Source: Epinephelus fuscoguttatus
Lineage: Eukaryota > Chordata > Actinopteri > Perciformes > Serranidae
Length of the DNA: 64,000 nt
Direction of reading: 5' to 3'
Assembly: GCF_011397635.1 (NCBI RefSeq)
Contig: NC_064770.1
Span: forward strand, 22,190,200 to 22,254,199
Positions 34,615-49,950 of the stretch are shown here, one piece after another. Below the pieces are notes generated by a model. The model had not been told where the DNA came from. It worked only from the letters and a program-made list of their open reading frames with translations, and did not search any database. Within the stretch, counting starts at the first letter, position 1. The number at the start of each line of letters is the position of its first letter. The translations under genes and the position numbers were made by a program.

Positions 34615-35078
34615 ACCCTTTACTGCATGAACTAATGTGAGGTCTTAATTGATATGTGAACCTTTAACTTGCCACTTTCAGAAGATAGAAGACTGCTCTA
34701 TCACATATTGAAATAAATCATTTGTTTATTGGCTAAGGATCAAATCAAAATTGAAATTGATCTACAGTTATGTTGATTGTTAAAGTACATTTGATTCATA
34801 GCCTGATTAAATCAAATAAACATTTCAATATTTGATAGTATCCTGTACCCTTTACTTTGTATGAAGTAATGTTAGGTCTTAATTGATATGTGAACTTTTA
34901 CTCTCCACTTTCAGAAGACCGAAGACTCCTCTATTACACACTTTGACATCATAAATCTGGTTTGTTTATTGGCTAGGGTTCAAATCAAAATTGAAATTGG
35001 TACAGTTATGTTGATTGCTAAAGTGCATTTGATTCATGGCCTGATTAAATCAAATTAACATTTTAATATTTGATAGTG
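34615..35078. repeat. Tandem duplication of a 232-bp unit
   Basis: ACCCTTTACT at 34615 and 34847 begin two head-to-tail copies, sharing phrases such as GTCTTAATTGATATGTGAAC, CCACTTTCAGAAGA, TTGTTTATTGGCTA, CAAATCAAAATTGAAATTG and TTGATTCATAGCCTGATTAA. The copies are around 85 to 90 percent identical, so the duplication is not recent. It is non-coding and has only two units. Confidence 0.8.
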
Positions 35079-35079
35079 C

Positions 35080-36262
35080 ACCGGAGTCATTTATAAATCT
35101 ATTAAATTACATGTTATGTCGACAGTGTCAGAAAACAGTTTCCTGAAAAGCATGTTTGTTGGATTCCTGAGCTGCCAAACCAAATTGGTGAAATCTTTAG
35201 CCGCTAACTTATCAGTGTCAAGTGCATTGCTTTAAAACAATCTCTGCTTCATACCCACCCCGATGACCCTGATGAAGGCCACAAGCTGAAATATGTCTGT
35301 CTAATGATAAAGTTGTTCTATAGCTAATGCTACAAGTGTAATGGGAGTTTTACCTCTTAAGACTGTCTTCAATTCTCCATGCATCTTGAAAAAAGTTGAA
35401 GTTGTGCTGGATGTTGCTACTCTGCCTCCTAAAGTGTAGAGTAAGATGGGCAAAGATCTCCCTCCCCTAACCCCTCTCCTAACCAACAGATGGCACTAAA
35501 TCTACTATCAACACATACATTTAATGGCTTTGCTCTGGTGAATTGTGACAATTAATTTGGATTCTTGCATTCTTAAGCAGGGGGAAACTGATTGCTTTTT
35601 TTTTTTTTTTTTTTTTTTTCTGGTCAATGGATAATTGTGATGCATGTTTCATGTTAAGATATACATAACAAGCTTTGATATAAATATCATGATGGGGGAT
35701 CAGTTTGGAGGGTCATTCAATTGGTTTCTAATAAAAAAAATATTTTTTTCCTTTAAAAAAATGAAAAGTTAGACCTTCGGAGCAAGAAACCTGCAGGAGC
35801 ATCCTGCCTCCAAATATTATGTAATTATATTTTCTAAGCTACTTGTAGTCAATAGGGTGTGGGAATCACCAGAGGATCCACAATAGGATATTATCATGAT
35901 ACAATATTATTGCGATTTAAATATCTTGCAATATGCTGATTGTTTGGATAAAATATATTGTGATATACTGAAATTTATTACCTTTTGTCAATTATGAATT
36001 ATGTCCCCTAAGGAAAACTTTTTCTTTTCTTCAGTAAAATGTATCTAGTGGACCAAAAAAGCAATTAATCATATTATGTATTCTAGTAGGCTACCTGAAG
36101 TTTTATTTGTCTTTGTAATATTAATAATTTATATAATAAATATAAATTTTGTGTATATGTGCAAAGTTTGGGTGCATGTACTGTACGTGTGTATACATAT
36201 AGTTTGACAAAGCAAAAGATATCTGTCATGGTTGGATAAGCATATAAAGATGAGATTATATA

Positions 36263-36293
<31 letters not shown>

Positions 36294-36930
36294 TTACATT
36301 TTTGTAATTATTCATATCATGCTATAAGCCAAATATTATTGGTGATTAATTTAATATATATCATCATAGGTTTAGGAGAATGAATTATTGTACAGCTTTC
36401 TAATGATGGGGAGCTACATAATTGACTATTATTAATACATGGAGAAGGGGTGGGAATAAATAAGTTTGTACTTCCTCCCACTCCTTTTGGACATCTAATC
36501 AAATCAGTATGTTGTTTACAGTTTTGAAGCTTCCTTTAGAAAATGTATGACTATTTTGTTTATTTGCTACTTACATGTTTGAAATAAACTGCCACTAACT
36601 AATTTTCATTTTTGTTCTAATTACAACACAATTAGGCCTAGCTACTCCACCAACAGTGTGTTGGTTTGTGCATCATCGTTCTGCATATGCTAAACTCATG
36701 TCCAAATATTTTTTAAATTTTACAGTAAATTAACTATGTTGTTATGGCATAAATGCACAACATAAACAAACAGGCTATGACATGTAGCTGCGCAGTTACT
36801 AGATAAATACCCAAAATGTATTACTTACTCCAGGCTGGTAATTGGGCTACAGATTGTCTTTCTGGGTTAGGCTAATTTGTGTGTCTCCCTTCCCAGTAAA
36901 TAGCCTCCACCAACAACTTTTCTCCCCCAG
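35080..36930. other. AT-rich spacer before pycr1
   Basis: No exon seen. It contains poly-T at about 35597-35620, a fragment around 35855-35980 resembling a common fish repeat (CACAATAGGATATTATCATG, TTGCGATTTAAATAT), a (GT)n microsatellite at 36265-36292, and otherwise AT-rich sequence. Confidence 0.6.
36265..36292. repeat. (GT)n microsatellite
   Basis: About 14 uninterrupted GT units, preceded by alternating TA sequence (TTATATATAG). A simple repeat likely to be length-variable. Confidence 0.9.
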
Positions 36931-36939
36931 AGCACAACC

Positions 36940-37080
36940 TGATGCAACTGGCTTTCCGGCTTTAAAGACCCCGCCCCAAAGTTATGCTAGCATTGCTGTG
37001 ATTGGTCGAGCTTGTGACGTATTGACCAAACCTGTACGCTGATTGGCTCTGTCGCTCGTCAGTTAAGTGAATCTCCGCAG
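36940..37080 (+). promoter_or_regulatory. pycr1 promoter region with ATF4-type element
   Basis: TGATGCAAC at 36940-36948 matches the C/EBP-ATF response element TGATGNAAN. It is followed by a GC box CCCCGCCCC at 36969-36977, inverted CCAAT boxes ATTGG at 37001-37005 and 37042-37046, and a CRE half-site TGACGT at 37015-37020. The cluster lies just upstream of the inferred first exon and is locally CpG-rich. PYCR1 is a known ATF4 target in the amino-acid stress response, so the first motif is functionally sensible. The transcription start, probably near 37080-37100, is inferred. Confidence 0.55.
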
Positions 37081-37203
37081 GTACAGTAGAGCGCTAGACA
37101 ACCGCTCTGGCCACGTTGACATGTCGTAATTTCAGGTGTTTCGGTTAGGCGGTTGCTGTTTCGGTCGGTCAGTCGGTCAACTTAGGAGCTCTTCAGTTTA
37201 TCC
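37080..37203 (+). other. Probable non-coding first exon of pycr1
   Basis: The exon is inferred from the donor CCGTAAGTG at 37204, a near-perfect splice donor, and the promoter-like block before it. The next exon begins at 37503, five bases before the start codon, so a leader exon upstream is required. The 5' boundary is approximate. Confidence 0.5.
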
Positions 37204-37451
37204 GTAAGTGTTTTCTGAACGAATGTGTTTACTGTACAACAACATGGCTGCCCCCACTGTGTGTTAACGAATGTCTTTCACTTTGCTTCATAAGGAAGTA
37301 AGAGTTTGTTTACTACTAACTAACTTAAAGGACAACATACCCAGAAATGTAAAGAGGCTACACGCTGCACATGAATTGTTAAACGTAGAAAATGATTAGT
37401 TTGTGTTGAAATGAAATGGATTAATCACTGTTTAAAGTTTTCAACTCTGTC

Positions 37452-37453
<2 letters not shown>

Positions 37454-37501
<48 letters not shown>
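37454..37501. repeat. (CA)24 microsatellite abutting a splice acceptor
   Basis: Twenty-four perfect CA units run from 37454 to 37501 and the last one supplies the CA of the acceptor CAG|GTAGG, with the exon starting at 37503. The repeat therefore occupies the place of the usual polypyrimidine tract of pycr1 intron 1; the nearest pyrimidine run is CTCTGTCCCC just before it. Confidence 0.9.
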
Positions 37502-37504
<3 letters not shown>

Positions 37505-37507
37505 AGG

Positions 37508-40390
<2,883 letters not shown>

Positions 40391-40432
40391 TCTTGTTTTT
40401 TTGGTCAGGCTTTGAAACAGCACATTTTAATA

Positions 40433-40932
40433 TACCGTGAAACTTCAATTAATAGCCTGCTTATTTATTATTGGCTTAAATCACTGAAATCAACAGGCCT
40501 ATATATGGGACAGGCGTTAATTCCTTTCAGACAAAATGGTTGATCTGCAAAAATTGGGAAATACAATAAAATTGTTTATATAAACCAGTATGAATATTAC
40601 TTGTTTAAAAATTAGGCTTCAGACAATATATCAATTATGAATCATTTTTTTGATCCAGCTCTGATAGACAGCACATCAGACAGAGAGAGTGACAGCACTC
40701 GAGGATTATGGCAACTGACACAACACCACTTTATCCTGTTAAAACAATACTCGTAACTTGGCTTAATTTTTTAAGAAAAACCCTTCAGATTCTTATGATC
40801 TGAGGACCCTTATGGACTTGAGGAATATGAATAACTTGCAGGGTAATCGAGGAATGGACACATAATTTGAGGTGGCCTTTATTTGTCCAGGCCAGTAAAA
40901 GGGACTGGGCATTTAATTGAAGTTTTATGGTA
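40433..40932. mobile_element. 500-bp MITE in the pycr1 3' UTR
   Basis: The left terminus TACCGTGAAACTTCAATTAA (40433-40452) and the reverse complement of the right terminus, TACCATAAAACTTCAATTAA (40913-40932), agree at 18 of 20 positions. It begins 43 bases after the pycr1 stop codon. No reading frame of note is inside. Flanking TA dinucleotides would suit a Tc1/mariner-type MITE, but the end bases are ambiguous. It holds the first AATAAA downstream of pycr1. Confidence 0.7.
40565..40570 (+). terminator. Candidate poly(A) signal of pycr1
   Basis: AATAAA in the context ACAATAAAATTG is the first canonical signal after the stop at 40390. It lies inside the MITE at 40433-40932, so the transcript end may have been supplied by the transposon. 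Confidence 0.5.
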
Positions 40933-41589
40933 TGTCACATCAGTGAGGAGGCAGGATATGCTGTGAATAAACCACTACTGGCAGGTGATTTTTGGAACAT
41001 AAGATAACAAAGTGGATTTATTCCTAGATTTTAAAATAAGCTAAATGTTGGATGATGCTGTAAAAATGGCACGAGCCATATTTCTTCTTGTAATGAAATG
41101 CCTTTACTTTCTCAGGCTAGATAAGACTAGAGTAATAATGCCAATACCTGTGTTTGATACAGAGTTATAAATCTTATTGCAGTCAGTCTTTCTGATTGGG
41201 GAAGTTAGGTTGACTAAATAACAATGCAATTCAGTGGTATGCAGTGAGCTCTGTGGTACGTTTTTAAATGGTGTTACAGTTATGTTTGTAGTTGTATTTG
41301 TGTAATCTCAACATCATGTTAAAAATTGTACTTTAAAGTGTTCTCAAACAAAATGAGCTGAATGCAATATTTTCTGATGCAAGGAAACTGTGAGGATGTT
41401 ATCAAAACCTTGTGTTATTATTAAAAAAAAAATAGTTTGAGTGTTGTTTATTCTGTGAATTGGCAGGTGTTAGATTCACTGCTGTTTCCCAGCCATCTAG
41501 CAGTTCTCAGCAGCCACGGTTTAACAATAGGTGGTATATATTTGGTTAAAATGTTTTCTCCTTGTGAGGAAAGAAGATCCTTCATGAAT

Positions 41590-41660
41590 GAAGGCACGTG
41601 ACCAAACACGATGACGTCTGGCTTCGATACAAGAGAAAGGAATCAACAAGGAGAGCACGA
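41590..41660 (+). promoter_or_regulatory. Probable mafg promoter
   Basis: This stretch contains the E-box CACGTG at 41595-41600 (as GCACGTGACC) and TGACGTCT at 41612-41619, one base from a full CRE. It marks the start of a CpG-rich interval of roughly 900 bp. It precedes the inferred leader exon ending at 41798. Promoter status is inferred from position and composition. Confidence 0.45.
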
Positions 41661-41798
41661 GCTGGCATTTGGAAGCGCTGTCGCTTCTGTCAGTTAAACC
41701 GACATTTAACCGTGCCTCTCATGTCCGGTCACCGTCTTGTCGGTGTAGAAAGAGGACCTTGACGGCACCGACTTCAGAGGGCGTCATTTTCAAGCCAG
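41655..41798 (+). other. Probable non-coding first exon of mafg
   Basis: The exon is inferred from the strong donor CAG|GTAGGT at 41799 within the CpG-rich interval. The first coding exon of mafg begins at an acceptor at 52480, so at least one upstream leader exon is needed; small Maf genes characteristically have such non-coding first exons. The start is approximate, and other leader exons further downstream cannot be excluded. Confidence 0.45.
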
Positions 41799-42646
41799 GT
41801 AGGTCTGTAAACCCAAACAGAGTCGGTGTTGTTATGCTGAGTGTGCATGCCTTCGCCTCGCCGCTGACAAGCTGGCCGCGGCTAGCTTCATGGGCTAGCA
41901 TACCTAGCTTCTTACATCTATCTATGTCAAGTCGGCTCAGTTTATACCAGGATGTGTTTTCAAACTAAGAGTATCCGCATCACTCCCGGTGTTAAACGCA
42001 CCTTCTTTGAAGTGTTTGGTTTTATTTTGAAAGCGCATACCGGAAATGCTCGTGTAGCCGTTGGGAGCTGACAACGGTCAGGTTCCTACTATGCTGAGAT
42101 GGCAGCTAAGCTTTTGTACACACTCATGAGCCGCAAATAAAACATGTCATTCAGATTTGGGGTTTGATGTAGCGTAAAGGCCAGCTGTTTGGCGCCTAAA
42201 TGGTGATATCCCCGGTGGAGGAATGGCGTGTGGTGCCGTGTTGCTTCAGTTATAGTAGGAAAGACTGAGCACGGGGATTTCCTCGCCTGCTTGTTTTGTA
42301 GGCGGGGAGTTGTTTGCCACTTTCACAAGCAGGGCGCTGAGAGGTTGGAGACAAGAGTCGAGGAATGTCAAAACTGTGTAACTAGGCTGCTTTTGTGAGA
42401 AACAGTTTGCCAAGGCGTCGCGTGTGCCTCTGTATCACATCACAGCGCTTCTTGCTGGTTTGTCAACTCATGCGCTTCTTGCTGTTCAAACCTGCTGCTT
42501 CATCACCTCGTTGTGGAGAGGAGCAAGAGCGAGCCGAGGCAGCGGTTTAGCGAGATCAGGTTGGTTTCCAATATTTTCCCCTCATGACATTTCTGTCAAA
42601 CATGAATGTGATTTTGGAATCTGGGCAGTGTGTTGTGCTTTTGTGC

Positions 42647-42684
<38 letters not shown>

Positions 42685-45600
42685 CATGCATGGATTTAAT
42701 CTTTAAGGGAATGTAAAGCATCGCTTCGGATTGAATTGGTTCACCTGAAGTGACAATTCATTTAACCGGTGGTTAAATTGTAACAATGGCAGTGCCAAAT
42801 CAAACCCGCCGTCCTTGGCTTTAATATCACAGCCAGGCAGTTATTTGTTTTATTATCATACCCAACAAACAAGCAGCGGTATTTTTTTATATCGTGCTGA
42901 ATCATCACAATGATGTATTTAGACGTTCCTCAGAATCCACCCCGAAATATGGCACCACCGGACAAAGGTCTGCTCGGTGGATAAGGGTCGATGTTTATCA
43001 CCACGCCGCCGTTAATAAGGAGATGGATCGAAATGGTGCTGATCTGTCGTGCAAGTCAGTCATCAAGCCATGAGCATCAAGTGATGACCATCATGCATTT
43101 ATCAATAGCCTCATCTACATTCAGCTGAGAATGTGCATTTTATTGCAGTGCTGTCATGCTACATCAACAAACCAGGGTGTGAGTACATTTAGACTAAGTG
43201 CTTAGATGTCAACTGCGATGTCAAATCCATTTAAAAAATGCATGATAAGCAATATATTATGCCTGTGTTGTTATAATGGAGTCTTGCAATGAGTGGCTGT
43301 TTAAATTGGGTCATGTGTAATTATGGGATATATGGGAAGTTAAAAACAACACCTAATGGAGGTAGAATTTGAGATAAAAATGTCTGTGTGGGCAAAAATA
43401 TTTTGGTGTGTGTGTGTGTGTGGCATGCTGTATAGCTTTATATTTTTGTTATTGAATAGTATGCTATGGAGTACCAGCTTGCTTGTGATATTATTTAATG
43501 CGGTATAACACTCAATTTCTTTTATTTTGGGCTGGCAGATGCTCTTGTTTCCCTGTGTGTGACATGATGAAATTTGCTGCCTATTAGAGTGCACGCTTAT
43601 GGAGGGCAGGTAATGAATTATCCATGGAGAATCTCTGTGCAATTTGAAAAGTCACCTTGGAAACTGTTGAGCATATATAGGCACGGCTAAACAGATAGAA
43701 GTTGCCCATTCTTGCTCAGATATCCAACTTATTTCATCATCTCTGTTCATGCGAGCAGGGCATTGAAGTGTGTTTAGCAGACAGGCCAGCCCTACATCAG
43801 AAGCTTGGCTTCGCAATAAAGCGTAATGCCCATCTCTGCCTTTCTCTGCAGGTAACAAGAACAGATGAGGGCCCATATAAGAGCCCGATGGGGCTGGCAA
43901 TAGTGTGCGGATGGAGGCAGGGAGTGGTGGAGATCAGCTCTGAGATTTATCGCCTCTTGTATTGAGGTAGCGACGATAAAATAAGGCTGGATACCACAGA
44001 GGTGAACCGAGTGCACAACTCATACCCAGTGGCGTTGCTCAGACTGGGCAGGCGGCGGAGGGTGGAAGAGGATATTTGAGGTTGATGAAACACGAGGCAA
44101 GACTTTGCACAGAATAGAGTACACTCTGGCCACCAACACCTCTGTATGGCCAACACAGCTGTGCCTTGGGAATAGTTACGCCTATTCAGGACAATTAATA
44201 GCCTCCAGAAAGGAACACAAATGTGGGATTTGTCCACAAAAGTGCTGCTTAAGCTGCACGGGGAAATGGGAATGCCTGGAAGGAAGGGAGAAAAAGATCA
44301 ATATAGTTTTTTTCCCCCTTTTTTTGCAATAGGGAGGGAATGGTGGTGATGAAACCTCTTGCAAGTGTAGTGCGGATTATGATTGCTTAGCGTTGCGATA
44401 TGCCCGCTCCACTTCTCAAAGTAATACTTTCATCCAGACAGAGTAGCAAGTGTGTTTGATGAATTTCTGTTTGGAACTTGAGTTCGACTTGGCATGTTCA
44501 TTACTGCTCTCTGTGTGTTCATAATTTAGATTAGCCAATATCGGACAGAACATGGAGAGCATAAGCGTGGAGCCGTGCACTGGCTGGTGTTTTTCATGTA
44601 ACCTACTTTTATCTTGGCTGATTAATGTTTGAGACGTATCAGTGGTGAACTGACATTAAAAACAAGTGATTTAACCGTACCCATATTTGTGTAATAGGCC
44701 AAGTTAAAATGATACTAGTGAATGAGGCAGGGAAGAAACAGTCAGTGTCAGTGCATTTTTGAGGAAGCTATGTTCTGATATGTTCTCGGCTGGATATGTA
44801 TAAAATTTTCTAAGGAGGTTAAAGATAGCGAGACCTTGTTCTAAGATAAGCAGTGTATAACCCACATTGGAAAGGAGCTCAGGCAGATCATTAGAGTACG
44901 GTTAGTGCTGTTTTTATTAGTTCTTGATTAAATTAACAGATTCTTTGTAAATAACTGTGGGTTTCCCAAATAAATGCCTGCTATGTTTGTACCTGATTAA
45001 ATTATGCCCCACATGCAACAGGATCCAGCATTCATATCTTTTTATTACTTGCTCTGTCTAGCCAATATCCCTTCACTGGCACCAGCAGACCATTTGACAA
45101 TAATCTAAATTTATGAATGTGAGGTGTTTATTATTCAGAACTTAAAACAAATACAAAAGCAAAGGGACAAAAATAAAATCAATAAAACTGTCCTTGGACA
45201 ATCTGTATTGCTGAATACAGAGTTGGGTTCTTTATTTAATAGTTTACTCAATATTTACAGAGCAGGTTGTGGTTCATTTTCCTTTTAATAATATTGCAGC
45301 TCATCTGTGGATGGACACAGTGGGTGCTTTTGGGATCAACCTTGCGACCTTACTCTTACAAAATGATGTTTTTAACCTTCAGACCATTGAACCATCTTTT
45401 TCCCTTTTCCACTGTCTTTGATATGTAATTGATTTTTTTAATTTGTTCAAGCACTCGAAGCTTGTGAGGGAAATATGTGAGGAACTGAAAGGGGGGTTAC
45501 ATTGACAACCTGAGTTAAAATTCCTGGTACTGATCGTGTGATCACATATTCAGACTGCATTCTGGAGTGACGTAATTGTAATTTTTTTAATTTATTTTTT

Positions 45601-48600
45601 TTGGACAACCACATCAAGTGTGAGGCTCCATCAAATATCCTGTGGGCAGACATCATCAATCACTTGCCATAATTTGAACTGAGTGGTGGCAATGTTATTA
45701 ATAGAAATTAGCATCTTTGTTACTTCCAGGTAATAACTCTGGCTAGCCGACTGCATTTGAATCAAAGCACTCCCCGGGAAAAATAAGATGATAAATTTGT
45801 TTTCTTTCTCTTTTTTTGTTTGTCAGTGATGCTGCTGAGTTTGTTTGATGGCCTTATCACAGAGTTGTGTTTTAATTGAAGAGAATCCACCTCAAATCAT
45901 AGCTATGCAGTTGTACCAGTGAAGGACCTGAAATATTTCAGTTTTATTTTACTTTAAATAGCATTTAAAATGTGTCGAACTGCTTTAGTTTAGCCTTTTG
46001 TGCTGTAAAGGCTGCCTTGTTATTGTCAGGTCAGAGCAATATGCATTTAATATGTATGCAACCAGTGTAGTAAAGCTCCTGGATATTTTGCCAGTGTGTG
46101 GGTTGCCTGCAACCCTTACTTCCTCTGCCAGTGCAAGGCCGAAGTATCAAGAGCTATTCTCTTCCTGTTTAATCAAGTCCTCCAGGCAGATACTGTGGAA
46201 GGCCAATGGAGTCTCTTCTCCTGTCATACCGCTTGTACTAACAGAGCAGCACAGAGAGTAAACAGCAGCTACTGAGCTCGGAAATATATTTTGTATGTAT
46301 CGAAACATTGGTTAATGCAAACCAGTCTAACCCGAATCCCTTTAAATAAGCCTCACATTATCATTGACTTCAGAAATACGAAATCCCTTGAGGGAGGTGA
46401 TTCATGTTTTCACTTTAAACCACATGAACTGGATGCAAATTCCAGACATAAATGTACCACATGTTCTTCTGCATGGTATAACAAACTAGCTCCCATATGG
46501 GACACTTTCAGTGCCAGTGTTCATTATGGTACATTATGTTATGGTGTCTATTTTCACCTTGTGACAAATAATCAGTTATCAAATGTGGGGTTTTTTTAGC
46601 ACATGGCATATAATGTGCCAAATGAATGTTACAAAATATCTACAGACATTTAACTTTTTCTGCTTTCACCATCTACTGTTTGTCTCCATCTTACAACCAG
46701 AATTTCTTTATACTTTGTGATCGATGTCAAATGGTGACACACATTTTGGAAATTAAACAAAATATTTTGACAGGAACAAATGAGAGAATTACCACACGTT
46801 TAGATAATTACTAGCTAGAGATCCTCCTAATGACTCATTTCTCTGATGCTGAACAGAAGGTTAAACTTAGACTAGTCTAAAAGTAGGAAAGCACTCAGAA
46901 AACAGTCAAAATTGGGCCCAATTTAATCTTTAAATTTAAACATTGTTTTAAAAAATATTGTATACGGCTGAATATTGCCATTTAAAATCGTTCATCACAT
47001 TTTTAACAACCAAATCAAATTTGAAATGCTGCTGAAATATGTTGTTCTCAGCTTGGTGCATTATGAACAATGCACATTATCCTACAAAACATGACAACAA
47101 CTTACTGAATAAAATCAAAACACTGCTGAACCACATTGGATTTACGAGATTTGAGTTTTGTCCAACTTTTACCTCCATACCTCTGTTGTTTTTGTTTTTT
47201 AAATCTGGCGTTAACATTAATAGATGCTCGTTTTTTACAAAGCATTTAACCAGGATGACATGACATTTCCACACACAGTATGTCAATATGTAATTTAAAT
47301 GTGTACATTAATAAAATATCGATAAGTTTAAGTTTAACCAACTAGTAGGCCTATTTCTGGTGCTGACTAGCCAGGGTAGCAATGTTAAATTGAGTAGTCA
47401 ACTAATCGTGCACATCCCTACTATAAACCCCTACAACATTTTGCTTTAATCCTGAAAGGCTTTTTCAGGTCTTCACCGACAGTACGAGGGGAAAAGGACA
47501 CTCCTTCTTCTTCTCACTAAATCCTGTTGTTTTACAATGCGTTTATTTCATCGCTAATCTGTTGATCATAGTGTGTTTTGATTTAATATCATAGTCCTTG
47601 TCTATCTATTCATTTAGCATGACTTAATTTGCAGGTAAGAGCAATATCAGTACAGGGTAGAATGTTTGAGCAATCATTTAACCCTTCATGATGGTCACAC
47701 AGTCCCTCCAAAAAGCAGGCATAAGATTTTGGTTAGCTGCTATTTTAGCGTTGCCCTGAACTTCCACTGGTCAACAGTATAGGCTTAGTATTTCCCCTCT
47801 ACTACAAGCATATCACATTTCCCTCTGAAAGCTGCTGAATGATTTCCCCTCTCCCTCTTTTTGTCACTCTTATTTCACGCTCTGAATACTTAGTAGTTAA
47901 TAGCTTCCCTCCCCTCTTCCCGTCGTACCTTTCTCTCACACAGACACACTCGCACACTGTGTTTTCCCCACACACAAGTTTACACCAGTCTTCCAGTAAC
48001 TCTTCCAGAGCTATCAGAGGAGTCTGATTTTTAATTTGCGGTTAAATGGCGCCCAACACATGCAGCCTGCTTGATAATTGACTTCACTCAGCTGAAGGGA
48101 GGAATGATTAGATCTGAATATCTAGACAATCTTTTTCGACTCCGAATTAGAAGGGAGGGAGGGAGTAAAAGTAGTGGCTCCTCTGATCAGGCAAGAAGTG
48201 GTGAGAATGGCTATTTATGGCAAACAGGGTGAAACTGTTGGCTCTCTGCTTTCAGCATCTCAATAACAAGCAAGCACAGTGTAAATTAACGAGCTAAACA
48301 ATAACAAGAAAATGCTGACATTTTTTTTTCTGTCACACACTTATCTCATCATGTGCTTTTCAGTATCTTTGTGGTTATCATCATTCTATTTCCTGTGGAA
48401 AGTCCATGATAATGGAGCGAGAGGCTACAAGTCTCATACATTATTGATCAGGGAAACTGAATAGGTGATCATACTGATTTCACATTCGGCTCACTTCTTT
48501 TGTGTTGTGTTAATCGTTTAATATGTGCAGGCTTAGCGAAGGCAATCGAAAATGGTGCTGAACCAATGTATCATTCAAGGCCTATGTTAAATTTGGGCCA

Positions 48601-49856
48601 CAGCTCCTAACTGTCTTCTTCAAGCTGTACAAACCTTTACAAGTCTGGACGAGGAACAGCAAAGGAACGAAATTTAAACTAGGAATATGAGCAAAATGAG
48701 CCACATTGTGCGTCTGCTCTTTTGGAGTGAAATGCATTGTTTGGTGTGAGATGATATTCAGCTGTTAGTTTCACAGAACTGAGTTGCCATTGTTGGATGC
48801 TGCCTGTGCTTTCCTGAAAACAGTCTTTCATCAGCATGCACCTCCACTGTCTAGTTTTATTCACTTCATTAGCAAGCTGCCAGTGCGAAGTGCTAGGACG
48901 CTTCTTTCCAAGAAGTGATCATGACAAGTTAAATGTATATGTGCTTGTGTGCTTTTGGTAATCTGTCGGCGCATGGATACATGTGCATGCGATTAGTTAA
49001 CGTGATATGCAACCCACTGTCATGTCTCAGTAAAGCCCGCGCCCCGTTAGTCCTCCCTAGCCATGTTTAGTATTCAGAGAGCAGGCGCTGTTGTAATCTG
49101 GATTCTGAGGCAGGTTGCTGGGGTTTTTGTTTGCTCTTATGGCCCTGATAATCTTGTTACACCGCTGTCAAGTGGAGCTGGCTCTCCCTGCAGCCCTGAA
49201 CCACCATGCATGCCACCTCCAGTACCAGAAATCCACCCCCCCTTCCTCCCCCCTCGCCGCCCCCACCAGCCTACCGCCATTTTGAGACAGCCGTTGATGG
49301 AAGAGCCTTGGATGTATCCTTGAAGAATCACCTCCTGAGCATCTTTATTCAGCCTCCCACCCCCGCCCCTGTCTCCCACCCCCACCTTAGGCGGTGAACG
49401 ACAGTGATAAATATTCATCAGGGGACGCAGTGCGTGGATGCTGTAGCCTCGGTTCCCCCTCAACAAAGGGTCCCCCAGCTAATGGTGTCCATCCTTGGCA
49501 GCCCCCCTGGAGAGATCCTGTGGAGGGGATGAGATCATTAAAGCATGACACGGGCTCAAGGCCGGACCTATCATGTCACATCAGCATTTATCCCACCAGT
49601 CCCCCCCCCCCCCAAGTCTCAACCTAAGCCGACCCCACCTTCACGAGCTGCCCTCTATGGATTTAGATGAACACAGACAGCTTTTGAAGGTTGGCTGGGT
49701 TGCTCTCGTCGTGTTAGTTCAACTTCACAACTTCCTAATTGGCACCTTGGTTTTGGTCCTTGCTGAGATCAGTATTTTTTTTTTTTTTCTCAACCTGTTC
49801 TTCTCAAGCTCCTCTAAATGTGTCGATCGTGCATTTTTCACAAGGCTCTTTGCGCT

Positions 49857-49950
49857 CACTCTCTCTCTTTCTTTCTTCTCACCCTCTCTTTCCCTCTCTC
49901 TTTCTCTGTCCGTCTCCCTCACTATCCCCTCCTTCTCTTTCTCCGGGTGA
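49857..49950 (+). repeat. Long pyrimidine tract in mafg intron 1
   Basis: About 90 bases are almost purely C and T (CTCTCTCTTTCTTTCTTCTC and similar), with only a few purines. The complementary strand is a polypurine run capable of triplex formation. Nearby, twelve consecutive C occur around 49602-49613. Confidence 0.8.
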
